The notes: generated by a model not told the origin, from the letters alone. 64,000 bases of DNA from an uncultured Butyricicoccus sp. (GCA_959018045.1 CAUEJN010000002.1:1-64000), one strand, 5' to 3'. Positions 1-9,004 are shown, numbered from the stretch's first letter. Numbers and translations are program-made.

Positions 1-137
1 GATTGAAACCCGGGGCGGACACCGGGTTTCAAAGGGGAATTTCGCGGCTTGCGAGCCGCGACTCAGGGCTCTGCCCTGAGAACCCGCAAGCCTTTCGAGA
101 AAGGCTTGAGCGAAAGCTTCAATTACAGGTGCGGTGC
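1..137 (+). repeat. Stem-loop mosaic array, copy 1
   Basis: A single clean copy of the window-wide mosaic. In order: a TTGA...TCAA stem with GAAACCCGG/CCGGGTTTC arms (3-32); the linker AAGGGGAATTTCG; a variable hairpin CGCGGCTTGCGAGCCGCG (43-60); the hairpin CTCAGGGCTCTGCCCTGAG (61-79); then AACCCGCAAGCCTTTCGAGAAAGGCTTG, GCGAAAGCTT and the terminal GGTGCGGTGC. The gene to its left lies outside the window, so only the rnhA side can be judged. Confidence 0.85.
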
Positions 138-219
138 TAGTCGTTTCGCTTTTCTTTTCCCCTATTTCTTGCTATACTATACCCAAACGACAAAAAAATG
201 CGAGTGCGGAGGACAACGC

Positions 220-660
220 ATGAAACAAGTAACGATTTACACCGATGGTGCGTGCTCGGGCAATCCGGGACCCGGCGGTTGGGGCGCAATTTTGCAATAC
301 GGCACGGCAAAAAAGGAGATTTCGGGCGGTGACCCGATGACGACCAATAATAAAATGGAGCTGATGGGCGTCATTTCCGCTCTGGAGCTGCTCAAAGAGC
401 CGTGCAAGATCGATCTCTATTCCGATTCCAAGTACGTCATCGACGGCATCACTAAGGGCTGGGCGAAGGGCTGGAAGGCACGCGGCTGGAAGAAAGCGGA
501 CAAGACCCCGGCGAAGAATCCCGAGCTGTGGGACAGACTGCTGGGACTGTTGGAGGTGCACGCGGTAACATTTCATTGGGTCAAGGGGCATGCGGACAAT
601 CCATATAATAACCGCTGCGACGAGCTTGCGGTCGCAGAATGGAAGAAGTACCGCGCATAA
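220..660 (+). CDS. rnhA: Ribonuclease HI
   Basis: The 146-residue protein hydrolyses the RNA strand of RNA-DNA hybrids in the cytoplasm, as in primer and R-loop removal. The metal-binding carboxylates of the family are all present: D9 in [15 protein letters not shown]47 in NKMELMG, D69 in YSDSKYV and D134 in NRCDELA, with the accessory histidine H124 in VKGHADNP. Length is typical of bacterial RNase HI without an N-terminal hybrid-binding domain. The start follows GGAGGACAACGC; upstream codons in the same frame run into repeat DNA and were rejected. An extended -10 (TGCTATACT, near 170-178) lies about 45 bp upstream. It appears monocistronic. Confidence 0.96.
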   Translation: MKQVTIYTDGACSGNPGPGGWGAILQYGTAKKEISGGDPMTTNNKMELMGVISALELLKEPCKIDLYSDSKYVIDGITKGWAKGWKARGWKKADKTPAKNPELWDRLLGLLEVHAVTFHWVKGHADNPYNNRCDELAVAEWKKYRA

Positions 661-686
661 TTTGACAAAAGAACTTGCGGAAGAAC

Positions 687-731
687 GTCCACCGGGAGAG
701 AGGCCGAGCAGTCTTTCACCGGTGGACTTTT
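687..731 (+). terminator. Probable rnhA terminator
   Basis: Inverted repeat GTCCACCGG...CCGGTGGAC with a loop of about 24 nt, followed by TTTTC. The loop is long and the T-run weak, so this is a modest candidate. Confidence 0.45.
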
Positions 732-856
732 CACAGAGTTGTCCAAAATAGCGGATTTTGCGGGAGGATTTTCGGTTTAGATTGGGAGTGTGTCGTAATT
801 GTTAAAAAATTATGCAAGTGAAATATAAAAATCCTGCAAAAATGTGAAAATAACCA

Positions 857-885
857 TTGACGGCGGGGGCATTTGCGAGTATGAT
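857..885 (+). promoter_or_regulatory. Promoter of the DUF4914-like gene
   Basis: TTGACG (857-862), a 17-bp spacer and TATGAT (880-885). The 5' leader of about 100 nt is GC-rich and ends with a strong AAGGAGG site. Confidence 0.7.
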
Positions 886-992
886 AATATCAGGAATGAA
901 TTGGAACACCGGTGCGGAGCATTTGAGCGCTGTGTGTTTACATCCCGCGGCCGCGGCGAGCGTCCGGCGGGCCCGGTAAGGAGGACCTGAAT

Positions 993-2864
993 ATGCATCG
1001 ATTTTTGAAGAAGTTCACATGGACGCCTGAACTGGTCGAACTACTGGACGAGTGCAAGGGCGTGTACGTACCCACCAGCAAGCAGGAACTGTACGAGTCG
1101 GTATTCGGTACCGGCCGTTCGGGTAAGTACGATGTCGTATATGACGTAGCAGGCCGCGGTGAGGTGTGTGAGGCGACCGTTGTGCGCGCAAAGAACGGCG
1201 TAGTCGTCAACTACCCCGAGGATTACATGCGCCGTCGCGATCCCGACTGCATGCGCATCGGTGACGACAAGCCCACCGACAAGCCGCGCTTTAAGGATGT
1301 TTACGGTTATGACTTTGCAAAGTGCAAGGCAGATACCCTGAATTGGCTCAAGACCCAGGAACTGATCGTGATGCCCTTCAATTCGGGCGGCAACGCATAC
1401 GGTTATGGTTCCATGCTGATTTGCCCGCGCAACGCAGCATTCTTTGCTTATGCAATGGCAAACCTGCAGGGCTTTGTCTCTGCGGAGGAGTCCGAGGGCT
1501 TCAAGCCCCGCGCGATCGTTTACGTAGCGCCTCCGTTCCGTCACACCCACTTCAATGGCCGTCAGGTTGTCGTACACAACCGCCTGGACGACTGCCACGA
1601 AGTCTTTTCGTATAACCTGTATCCCGGCCCGTCTGCGAAGAAGGGCGTATACTCTGTCCTGCTGGACATCGGTGAGCAGGAAAACTGGGTCACTGCACAC
1701 GCATCGTGCGGCAGAATGGTTACCCAGTACGATAACGAGCTGGTCATCATGCACGAGGGTGCATCGGGCGGCGGTAAGAGCGAGATGCTGCAGGACATTG
1801 CACGCACCGAAGATGGTCGTGTTCTCCTGTCCACCAACACGGTTACCGGTGAGCAGACGCTGATGAACATGGGCCGCACCAGCTCCATCGAGCCGGTATG
1901 CGACGATATGGCGACCTGCTATCCGTCCCTCCAGAACGACAGCGGCAAGCTGGTACTGGTAGACGGTGAGGACGGCTGGTTCCTGCGCATGGATGGCGTC
2001 ACCCACTACGGCTGCGACCCGGTATACGAGCGCATCTGCACGGAGCCGGATGAGCCGCTGGTATTCTTCAACATTCAGGGCGTGGTCGGCGCGACCAGCC
2101 TGATCTGGGAGCACACGCTGGACTCTGACGGCAAGCCCTGCCCGAACCCGCGTGCAATTGTTCCGCGTTCCAAGGTACCGCACATCGTGGATGAGCCGGT
2201 CGAGGTTGACATCCGCTCGTTTGGTACCCGTATGCCCCCCTCTACCCGTGAGAACCCGAACTACGGTATTATGGGCATGCTGCACTTCATCCCGCCCGCA
2301 CTGGCATGGCTGTGGCGACTGGTCGCACCGCGCGGCTTCAAGAACCCGTCCATCGTTGGCGGCGGCGAGCTGAAGAGCGAGGGCGTAGGCTCTTACTGGC
2401 CGTTTGCAACCGGTCTGCGCGTCAAGCAGGCCAACCTGCTGCTCCAGCAGATTGTAAGCTGCCCGAACACCCGCTACGTTCTGATTCCGAACCAGCATAT
2501 CGGCGTATACCATGTTGGCTTCTCCGCTGAATGGATCAGCCGTGAATGGCTGGCGCGTCATAACGGCCATGTGAAGGAGGATAAGCTCGAGCCTGCACGC
2601 TGCCCGCTGCTCGGTTACGCACTGAAGGAAATGGTGATCGAGGGTCAGCCCATCCGTTCCAAGTACCTGCGCACCGAGACTCAGGATCGCATGGGTAAGG
2701 ACGGTTACGATGCAGGTGCAAAGATCCTGACCGATTTCTTTGCGAAGGAGCTGGATAAGTTCTATACCGACGATCTTGACCCGCTGGGTCGTGAGATCAT
2801 TGATTGCTTCCGCCGCGGCGGCACGATCGAGGACTATTGCAAGCTCACCCCGATGAAGCTGTAA
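993..2864 (+). CDS. DUF4914-like protein with PEPCK-like P-loop
   Basis: A 623-residue soluble protein. I recognise it as the DUF4914 family of Clostridia and Bacteroidetes, which has no established function. The clearest motif is the P-loop EGASGGGKSEM (about residues 254-264), resembling the kinase loop of phosphoenolpyruvate carboxykinases (G-x-S-G-x-G-K-S/T). Aromatic and proline-rich conserved blocks follow, such as VYVAPPFRHTHFNG and SYWPFATGLRVKQANLL. No signal peptide or membrane segment is visible. The start is fixed by TAAGGAGG 10 nt upstream. Codon use is strongly biased toward a few codons, as in ppdK and bcd, which suggests high expression. A nucleotide-dependent carboxykinase-like activity is an inference from the P-loop only. 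Confidence 0.8.
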   Translation: MHRFLKKFTWTPELVELLDECKGVYVPTSKQELYESVFGTGRSGKYDVVYDVAGRGEVCEATVVRAKNGVVVNYPEDYMRRRDPDCMRIGDDKPTDKPRFKDVYGYDFAKCKADTLNWLKTQELIVMPFNSGGNAYGYGSMLICPRNAAFFAYAMANLQGFVSAEESEGFKPRAIVYVAPPFRHTHFNGRQVVVHNRLDDCHEVFSYNLYPGPSAKKGVYSVLLDIGEQENWVTAHASCGRMVTQYDNELVIMHEGASGGGKSEMLQDIARTEDGRVLLSTNTVTGEQTLMNMGRTSSIEPVCDDMATCYPSLQNDSGKLVLVDGEDGWFLRMDGVTHYGCDPVYERICTEPDEPLVFFNIQGVVGATSLIWEHTLDSDGKPCPNPRAIVPRSKVPHIVDEPVEVDIRSFGTRMPPSTRENPNYGIMGMLHFIPPALAWLWRLVAPRGFKNPSIVGGGELKSEGVGSYWPFATGLRVKQANLLLQQIVSCPNTRYVLIPNQHIGVYHVGFSAEWISREWLARHNGHVKEDKLEPARCPLLGYALKEMVIEGQPIRSKYLRTETQDRMGKDGYDAGAKILTDFFAKELDKFYTDDLDPLGREIIDCFRRGGTIEDYCKLTPMKL

Positions 2865-2874
2865 GAAAAGATGA

Positions 2875-2909
2875 AAAGACCGAGGAAGAAATTCCCCGGT
2901 CTTTTTTTG
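2875..2909 (+). terminator. Terminator of the DUF4914-like gene
   Basis: Stem AAGACCG/CGGTCTT followed by TTTTTTT, about 10 bp after the stop codon; the mosaic array begins just beyond it. Confidence 0.8.
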
Positions 2910-2925
2910 TGGGAAAGGAAAGAAA

Positions 2926-3294
2926 ATCCCGCCCGCAGGCGACAAACGGGTCCGGGCCTGAGGCCCGGCGCGATCCAGCCGCGCAGGCTGGCCGCTCGCC
3001 GCAGCGAGCGGAATTCCCACTTGATTCCGGTCAAAGACCGGAATCAACTAAAATGAAAAGAAAAGCGCCGCCCGCAGGCGGCAAGATTCTCTTGCGGCTG
3101 AAAGCCGCTCATGAACCCCGTTCCCAATGGAACGGGGTTCTTTTTATGTATATTTTAGTTGATTTTCCCTCGCGGGAGATCGGGAAAATCAAAAAGGGCT
3201 TTCACCGTCTGCGGACGGCGACTTGAGGCTCTGCCTCAAGACTCCGCAGCCTTTCGAGAAAGGCTGGCGAAAGCTTTAGCGTTGGGTGCGGTGC
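2926..3294. repeat. Stem-loop mosaic array, copy 2
   Basis: Fills the gap between the convergent DUF4914-like and ferredoxin genes. Modules include CCCGCCCGCAGGC, a GGGCCTGAGGCCC stem, CCGCTCGCCGCAGCGAGCGG, a TTGATTCCGG...CCGGAATCAA stem, GCCGCCCGCAGGCGGC, an ACCCCGTTC...GAACGGGGT terminator-like hairpin, TTGATTTTCCC...GGGAAAATCA, and the terminal GCGAAAGCTTT...GGTGCGGTGC facing the ferredoxin 3' end. Confidence 0.85.
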
Positions 3295-3310
3295 CTATTT
3301 AGCCATGAAA

Positions 3311-3338
3311 AAACCTCTCTGCACGGACAGAGAGGTTT
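3311..3338 (-). terminator. Ferredoxin terminator
   Basis: Stem AACCTCTCTG/CAGAGAGGTT with a short loop; on the minus strand it runs into TTTTTT. Confidence 0.85.
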
Positions 3339-3366
3339 CTCACTTTTTCAGATATCCTTCAGGAAA

Positions 3367-3537
3367 TTAGCCCTGAGAGATAGCACCTACCGGGCAAGCA
3401 CCAGCGCAGGTACCGCAGTCAACGCAAGCGTCAGCGTTGATTACGTACTGGCCGTCACCCTCGGAGATAGCGCCTACCGGGCACTCACCTGCGCAGGAAC
3501 CGCAGCTGATGCAAGCGCCAGAAATTACGTATGCCAT
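3367..3537 (-). CDS. 2[4Fe-4S] ferredoxin
   Basis: A 56-residue clostridial ferredoxin. Two C-x2-C-x2-C-x3-C-P clusters are intact: CISCGSCAGECP and CVDCGTCAGACP, each followed by VGAIS. The protein carries low-potential electrons in the cytoplasm. In butyrate formers it is the partner of pyruvate:ferredoxin oxidoreductase, hydrogenase and the bifurcating Bcd-Etf complex, whose genes lie at 29.9-33 kb. A strong GGAGGTG site precedes the ATG and a terminator follows the stop, so it is a monocistronic unit. It is divergent from ctsR. Confidence 0.97.
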   Translation of the reverse strand: MAYVISGACISCGSCAGECPVGAISEGDGQYVINADACVDCGTCAGACPVGAISQG

Positions 3538-3662
3538 GTGAATAGCACCTCCAATTCAAATTACATACTTATTCTATCATAAGATTTCAAAAAGGCAAGT
3601 GTTTTGCTTAATGTTAGCTATATGTAACTTGAAAGGGGTCGGAAAAGTTCCAGAATCTGACG

Positions 3663-3725
3663 TTTGCCACTCTCCGGCCAGGGGTATACTAAGGTCAGAA
3701 AGGTCAGAAGGTCAGAAAAAGGTCA
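3663..3725 (+). promoter_or_regulatory. Distal ctsR promoter with GGTCA repeats
   Basis: TTTGCC (3663-3668), a 16-bp spacer and TATACT (3685-3690), followed at once by four GGTCA pentamers starting at 3693, 3702, 3710 and 3721. Spacing here is irregular (9, 8, 11), so binding by a CtsR dimer is less certain than at the proximal boxes. Confidence 0.5.
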
Positions 3726-3809
3726 AGAAAATGAAAAAGTGAGAAAAAAAGAGATTTGGAGAGAAAAAGAGAGATAACACCGGATTCTGTAAAACAGATC
3801 GAACGCAAA

Positions 3810-3890
3810 GGTCAGAAAAGGTCAGAAATTTCGCTTGCAATTTTGGTGGGAAGGATTATAATAAGAAGCACAAGGTCAGGAAAGGTCAGG
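3810..3890 (+). promoter_or_regulatory. Proximal ctsR promoter flanked by CtsR boxes
   Basis: TTGCAA (3835-3840), a 16-bp spacer and TATAAT (3857-3862). Two tandem heptad sites flank it: GGTCAGAAAAGGTCAGA at 3810-3826 and GGTCAGGAAAGGTCAGG at 3874-3890, each with the 10-bp period of the CtsR operator (RGTCAAANANRGTCAAA). The second box covers the expected start of transcription, so repression by the gene product is very likely. Confidence 0.8.
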
Positions 3891-3932
3891 AACCGAACCA
3901 AAGCCTTGAGAAAAAGAAACGAGGTCACGCTT

Positions 3933-4385
3933 ATGAAAATGTCAGATACGATCGCAGCCTTTATTATGGACTGCTTATCCGATGGCGGCGGTGTCGCGGA
4001 ATTACAGCGGCGCGGCTTAGCCGAGCGATTTTCCTGCGTGCCCAGCCAGATCAACTACGTCATCGAGACCCGCTTCACCCCGGAAAACGGCTATCTGGTC
4101 GAATCGCGGCGAGGCGGCGGCGGATATATCCGCATCGTGCGCGTACAGGATGATAAACAGCGCATGCTGCTCGAGGCCGCAAGGGCGGCGGGCGGACAGC
4201 TGACGCAGAACGAAGCCGCAAGACTGATTCGTTCGTTCCTATCCATCGGCCTGCTGACCACCCGCGAGGGAAAATTGCTGATGGGAGCCTGTACCGACGG
4301 TGCGCTGTCCGAGATTCCGGCGGAACACCGCGACCGCATCCGCGCAGCCGTGTTCCGGTGCGCGATCCTGGGCATCACCACTTAA
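3933..4385 (+). CDS. ctsR: Transcriptional repressor CtsR
   Basis: The 150-residue repressor controls class III heat-shock genes (clp and mcs) by binding tandem GGTCAAA repeats. The N-terminal winged helix-turn-helix is recognisable (residues about 20-75: RFSCVPSQINYVIETRFTPE and GGGGYIRIV, including the glycine-rich wing that acts as the heat sensor). The C-terminal part holds the dimerisation and McsB-responsive region. The ATG at 3933 was chosen because the repressor alignment begins with KMSDTIAAFI; longer in-frame starts would run through the operators. First gene of ctsR-mcsA-mcsB; autoregulated, as the boxes at its promoter show. Confidence 0.95.
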   Translation: MKMSDTIAAFIMDCLSDGGGVAELQRRGLAERFSCVPSQINYVIETRFTPENGYLVESRRGGGGYIRIVRVQDDKQRMLLEAARAAGGQLTQNEAARLIRSFLSIGLLTTREGKLLMGACTDGALSEIPAEHRDRIRAAVFRCAILGITT

Positions 4386-4439
4386 AATAATGTTGTAAAC
4401 AAAATCTTTTCGTGTATAGATCAAAGGAGTTGAGCCTTT

Positions 4440-4991
4440 ATGCTGTGTCAGAACTGTGGTAAGAATGAAGCAACCATGTATTTCAGACAGACGGTCAACG
4501 GGCAGACCAAAGAGATGCATCTGTGCCCGGAATGTGCCGATAAGCTGGGCGTAAACAATCAGTTCGCCCAAAGTTTCCATTCCAGTTTCGCAAAACCGTT
4601 CACGTCGTGGTTTGACGACGATCCGTTTTTCACTCAGCCGTTCCAGTCGCTGTTCGGCGCACCGTTTTCGCAGACCGCACAGCTTGGCGGCGGCAGACGC
4701 TGCCCGACGTGCGGCATGACCGAATCGGAGCTGCAGCGGAGTGGCCGCGCAGGCTGCGCCGACTGCTATAAGACCTTCGAGGACATCTTAACGCCGTACA
4801 TCCGCAAGCTGCAAGGCGCGACCGCACACGTCGGTCAGGCGCCCAAGGCACAAAACGATGCACAGCCTGTGGAAAACCCGACGGCCTCGCTCAAGCAGAA
4901 GCTGACCGAAGCCATTAAGCAGGAAAATTATGAGGAGGCCGCGCGGCTGCGCGACGAAATTCGTCGATTGGAGGGTGAAAACCATGCGTAA
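4440..4991 (+). CDS. mcsA: Protein-arginine kinase activator McsA
   Basis: This 183-residue zinc protein activates the arginine kinase McsB and helps control CtsR. Paired CxxC motifs are visible: CQNC and CPEC near the N terminus, then CPTC and CADC in the middle. A C-terminal UVR motif (about residues 150-182, TEAIKQENYEEAARLRDEIR) is the expected ClpC/UvrB-type helical contact. AAAGGAG lies 8 nt before the ATG. The stop codon overlaps the mcsB start by 8 bp, implying translational coupling. Confidence 0.96.
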   Translation: MLCQNCGKNEATMYFRQTVNGQTKEMHLCPECADKLGVNNQFAQSFHSSFAKPFTSWFDDDPFFTQPFQSLFGAPFSQTAQLGGGRRCPTCGMTESELQRSGRAGCADCYKTFEDILTPYIRKLQGATAHVGQAPKAQNDAQPVENPTASLKQKLTEAIKQENYEEAARLRDEIRRLEGENHA

Positions 4992-5991
4992 CTATGCCAT
5001 TCACGGCGGCTTTACCGGACTTGCCGCTTCTACTCGCGTCCGTCTGGCGCGTAACGTCAAGGGTTACCCCTACCGCAATTTAACACCCGGTCAGCTGACC
5101 GAGATTGCAAATAAGGTCTGGGATGCACTCTCTGCCGCACCGGCAGTCGCAAACGGCCTGCACATGACCGATGTCCGCGCAGGCAGTCAGGAAGCCATGC
5201 AGCTGATTGAGAAACACATGATTTCCCCGGAGTTTGCCAAGAAGGGCGGCAAGCTGATCGCCTCGGACAGCGGCGACATCGCTATTATGCTGGGCGAGGA
5301 AGATCACATCCGCTTGCAGGTCATGGGCACCGGCTTGTGCCCCAAGGAGTGCATGGAGACGGCAAAACGTATTGCCGATCTGATCGAAAACCGTGTCCCC
5401 TTTGATTACAGCGACCAGCTGGGCTACCTCACCGCTTGCCCGTCCAATCTGGGCACCGGCTTGCGCGTGTCGGTTATGCTCCACCTGCCTGTTTTGACGC
5501 AGTCTGGCGCAGCGGAACGACTGGTCGGCTGGGCGGCTCGTCAGGGCTTCACCGTGCGCGGTGCGTACGGCGAGGGCACTCGCGCCGCAGGCGGCTTCTA
5601 TCAGATTTCCAACCAGATCACTCTGGGTCTCAGCGAAGACGCAATCGTCGATAAACTCATCACCGCCGCAACCGAGGTCATCGATCAGGAGAAAAAGGCA
5701 CGCGAACAGCTCAGAAGCCAGAACGAGGACGCTCTGTTTGACCGCATTGCTCGCTCGGCTGGTGTCCTGCGCCACGCAAGATTGCTGCCCAGTCAGGAAG
5801 CAGTCACCTGTATTTCCGATGTACTCATCGGCTTGCAGATGGGTTATCTGACCGGCGTTTCCCCGGAAGAACTCATCGAGACAGAACAGATGACCCAACC
5901 GGCTCTGATTGCCGGCGCTCCGCATGAACGCGACCGCGTCCGCGCACAGAAATTGCGCGAGGTCACCGAAGGCTTGCGCATTCAGGACTAA
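4984..5991 (+). CDS. mcsB: Protein-arginine kinase McsB
   Basis: A 335-residue ATP:guanido phosphotransferase that phosphorylates arginine on misfolded proteins, marking them for ClpCP, and inactivates CtsR. Family motifs are present: STRVRLARNVKGYPY near the N terminus, CPSNLGTGLRVSVMLHLP around residues 155-172, and RGAYGEGTRAAGGFYQISNQ around 195-214, which forms the active site and phosphoarginine contacts. The ATG lies within the end of mcsA. In many Firmicutes clpC follows directly; here about 530 bp of mosaic repeat intervenes. Confidence 0.96.
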   Translation: MRNYAIHGGFTGLAASTRVRLARNVKGYPYRNLTPGQLTEIANKVWDALSAAPAVANGLHMTDVRAGSQEAMQLIEKHMISPEFAKKGGKLIASDSGDIAIMLGEEDHIRLQVMGTGLCPKECMETAKRIADLIENRVPFDYSDQLGYLTACPSNLGTGLRVSVMLHLPVLTQSGAAERLVGWAARQGFTVRGAYGEGTRAAGGFYQISNQITLGLSEDAIVDKLITAATEVIDQEKKAREQLRSQNEDALFDRIARSAGVLRHARLLPSQEAVTCISDVLIGLQMGYLTGVSPEELIETEQMTQPALIAGAPHERDRVRAQKLREVTEGLRIQD

Positions 5992-5995
5992 GTAC

Positions 5996-6465
5996 GCACC
6001 CCTCACTGAAAGTTTCGCCAGCCTTTTCAAAGGCTGCGGGTTCTCAGGGCAGAGCCCTGAGCCGGACTCCGCAGAGTCCGGAATCCCCACTTGAAACCCG
6101 GTGTCCGACCCGGGTTTCAACCCAAAATAACAAAAAATCGCTCGCCGCAGCGAGCGAAATTCCCCCGCGGCCTTTTGGCCGCTCATGGAATCCGTTCCCA
6201 CGGAACGGATTCCCCAAGCCATGCCCCTTGTGCCCACCCCCAACGGAAAGACCACAGACTGGGCAAAGGAGGGAAAACCAATCCGGTAGATTGGTTTTCA
6301 TGAATGCGCTTTGCGCGTAAAAAAGAACGATATTTTAGTTGATTTTCCCTTGCGGGGGACGGGAAAATCAAAAAGAGAGTTTCGCCATCTGCGGATGGCG
6401 ACCAGGTTCCACCTGGACTGGCCAGCCTGCGCGGCTGGACCGCGCCGGGCCGCAGGCCCGGATCC
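5996..6465. repeat. Stem-loop mosaic array, copy 3
   Basis: Separates mcsB from clpC. It starts with GCACCCCTCACTGAAAG facing the mcsB stop, then AGCCTTTTCAAAGGCT, CTCAGGGCAGAGCCCTGAG, CCGGACTCCGCAGAGTCCGG, a TTGAAACCCGG...CCGGGTTTCAA stem and others. It contains the longer subelement (about 6184-6320) shared with copies 8, 12 and 13, and ends with CCAGGTTCCACCTGG and CCAGCCTGCGCGGCTGG hairpins. Much of 6050-6160 is identical to copy 8. Confidence 0.85.
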
Positions 6466-6520
6466 ATTTTGAAATTTCATCCTAAATTTACGTTTTCTCT
6501 CCCGAAAGGAGTGTATCTAT

Positions 6521-9004
6521 ATGCTTTATAACAACCGCTTCACCGACCGTGCATCTTCGGCGCTCCAGCTTGCGCAGGAAGCCGCCGGACGCATGGGTCA
6601 TAACTACGTCGGTTCCGAGCATCTGCTCGACGGCCTTGTACTGGAAGGCGGCGGCATGGCTGCCAAAGTGCTGACCGAGGCCGGTGTGACCGCGGAAAAA
6701 ATTGAACAGCAGATTGAGAAGCTGGTCGGCTTCGGCGCACCCGACCCGTCTGCACCGCAGGGTCTGACCCCGCGCACCAAGCGCATCGTCGAACTGGCAG
6801 TCGCAGCCGCATCCCAGCTTGGCCATGGCTACGTCGGCACCGAGCACCTGCTGTACGGCCTGCTGTACGAGGGTCAGAATGTCGCAATCACCATCCTAAA
6901 CGCCCTTGGCGTGGACTCCCGCAGCCTGATGCAGACGCTGTCGCAGCACATGGGCGAGCATCAGCCGACGGGCGGCGTAGCTGGTCAGAGCGCATCCGAG
7001 CCGGAGGCTGCCGGCGGTGCTGGCAAGGCACTGGCACAGTACGGTAAGGATCTGACCAAGGCTGCCCGTGATGGTCAGCTCGACCCGGTCATCGGCCGTA
7101 AGAACGAGATCGACCGCGTGATCCAGATCCTGTCCCGCCGTACCAAGAATAACCCGGCGCTGGTTGGCGACCCGGGCGTTGGCAAGACCGCAGTTGCCGA
7201 GGGTCTGGCGCAGAAAATCGCGTCGGGCGACGTACCGGATAACCTCAAGGACAAGAAGCTCATCGCCCTTGACCTGACCGGCATGATTGCAGGCGCAAAG
7301 TATCGCGGCGAGTTCGAGGAGCGCATCAAGAGCGTTCTGGAGGAGCTGCAAAAGGATAAAAATGTCATCCTGTTCATCGATGAGCTGCACATGATCGTGG
7401 GTGCAGGCGCGGCAGAGGGCGCAGTCGACGCTGCAAATATCTTAAAGCCCGCCCTCGCGCGCGGCGACATCCAGATTATCGGCGCAACCACACTCGACGA
7501 GTACCGCAAGCACATCGAGAAGGACGCAGCGCTCGAGCGCCGCTTCCAGCCGGTCACGGTCAACGAGCCGTCGCCCGAGGAAGCCGTCCAGATTCTAACC
7601 GGCCTGCGCGACCGCTATGAAGCGCATCACGGCATTAAGATTTCCGACGAGGCCATCGAAGCAGCCGTCAAGCTGTCTGTGCGCTATGTTTCGGGTCGTC
7701 AGCTGCCCGATAAGGCCATCGACCTGATCGATGAGGCATGCTCGCGTGTTCGCATGCAGGCTATGACTCCCCCGCCCGATTTAAAGTCCCTCGAGGACGA
7801 AATTTCCGCCCTGTCCGCCAAGAAGGACGAGGCCGTCCGTGCTCAGGACTACGAGCAGGCTGCTAAGCTGCGCGACGAGCAGGGGGCAAAGCAGGCCGAG
7901 GCTGACAAGCAGCGCAAGGCTTGGGAGGACACCAAGGCAACCGCGCGTGATACGGTATCGGCTGACGATATCGCAGAGGTTATCGCAGGCTGGACGGGCA
8001 TTCCGGCAGCTCGCCTGACCGAGGACGAAGGTCAGCGCCTGTTACAGCTCGAGGATACCCTGCACGCTCGTGTGATCGGCCAGGATGAGGCTGTTAATGC
8101 CGTTGCCCGTGCCATCCGCCGCGGCCGTGTTGGCCTGCGCGACCCCAAGCGCCCAATCGGTTCGTTTATCTTCCTTGGCCCCACCGGTGTCGGTAAGACC
8201 GAGCTGTGCAAGACTCTTGCAGAAGCCCTCTTCGGTGACGAAAACGCAATGCTGCGCTTCGATATGTCCGAGTATATGGAGAAGCATAGCGTCGCTCGCA
8301 TGATCGGTTCGCCTCCGGGATACGTCGGCTATGACGAGGGCGGCCAGCTGACCGAGAAGGTCAGAAGAAAGCCGTACTCGGTTGTCCTGTTCGACGAGAT
8401 CGAGAAGGCTCACCCCGATGTCTTTAACATTCTGCTTCAGATTCTGGAAGACGGCCAGCTGACCGACGGCCAGGGTCGTAAGGTGGACTTCAAGAACACT
8501 GTGCTCATCATGACCTCCAACATCGGCGCACAGAAGATCACCGGCAAGGGTCGCAAGAGTCTGGGCTTCGGCGGCGACGAGCAGTCCACCGGCGAGCAGA
8601 GCTTCGAGGACATCAAGAAGGAAGTTCTGTCCGACCTCAAGGAGGCATTCCGCCCCGAACTCATCAACCGTATCGACGAGATCATCGTCTTTAACCGCCT
8701 GACCGAGGAGGAAATCGGCAAGATCGCAGACGGCATGCTGCGTCAGGTTGCATCCCGCATGGACGAGATGGAGCTGACGATGGATTGGACACCGGCAGCC
8801 CGTGCCCATCTGGTCAAGGCCGGTTTCGACCCGATCTACGGCGCTCGTCCGCTCAGACGTGCCATCCAGTCCGAGGTCGAAGACCTTGTCGCAGAGGACT
8901 TCCTGCGCGGCAACGTCCAGCGCGGTCAGCACGTCACCCTGGACGAGGAGGACGGTAAGCTGGTTCTCAGATCCGCACAGACCACAGAGGAGTCTAAGGA
9001 CTAA
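6521..9004 (+). CDS. clpC: Clp protease ATP-binding subunit ClpC
   Basis: An 827-residue Hsp100 unfoldase feeding ClpP. Domains in order: a double Clp-N repeat (about 1-150; the region that recognises phosphoarginine), AAA+ module 1 with Walker [10 protein letters not shown] (about 217-225) and Walker [10 protein letters not shown], a middle domain with a UVR motif (about 440-475) where McsA-type adaptors bind, and AAA+ module 2 with GPTGVGKTE (about 553-561) and [14 protein letters not shown]. The start follows GAAAGGAG. No GGTCA box is visible just upstream, so heat-shock control probably comes by read-through from ctsR or an unrecognised promoter. Confidence 0.98.
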   Translation: MLYNNRFTDRASSALQLAQEAAGRMGHNYVGSEHLLDGLVLEGGGMAAKVLTEAGVTAEKIEQQIEKLVGFGAPDPSAPQGLTPRTKRIVELAVAAASQLGHGYVGTEHLLYGLLYEGQNVAITILNALGVDSRSLMQTLSQHMGEHQPTGGVAGQSASEPEAAGGAGKALAQYGKDLTKAARDGQLDPVIGRKNEIDRVIQILSRRTKNNPALVGDPGVGKTAVAEGLAQKIASGDVPDNLKDKKLIALDLTGMIAGAKYRGEFEERIKSVLEELQKDKNVILFIDELHMIVGAGAAEGAVDAANILKPALARGDIQIIGATTLDEYRKHIEKDAALERRFQPVTVNEPSPEEAVQILTGLRDRYEAHHGIKISDEAIEAAVKLSVRYVSGRQLPDKAIDLIDEACSRVRMQAMTPPPDLKSLEDEISALSAKKDEAVRAQDYEQAAKLRDEQGAKQAEADKQRKAWEDTKATARDTVSADDIAEVIAGWTGIPAARLTEDEGQRLLQLEDTLHARVIGQDEAVNAVARAIRRGRVGLRDPKRPIGSFIFLGPTGVGKTELCKTLAEALFGDENAMLRFDMSEYMEKHSVARMIGSPPGYVGYDEGGQLTEKVRRKPYSVVLFDEIEKAHPDVFNILLQILEDGQLTDGQGRKVDFKNTVLIMTSNIGAQKITGKGRKSLGFGGDEQSTGEQSFEDIKKEVLSDLKEAFRPELINRIDEIIVFNRLTEEEIGKIADGMLRQVASRMDEMELTMDWTPAARAHLVKAGFDPIYGARPLRRAIQSEVEDLVAEDFLRGNVQRGQHVTLDEEDGKLVLRSAQTTEESKD

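Noticed and set aside
3286..3582. Plus-strand frame covering the ferredoxin locus
   Set aside because: The minus strand encodes a perfect 2[4Fe-4S] ferredoxin with ribosome site and terminator; the plus frame is its complement.
5996..6465. Insertion sequence or MITE with an encoded transposase remnant
   Set aside because: No coding remnant, no terminal inverted repeats flanking the whole array, and no obvious target-site duplication.
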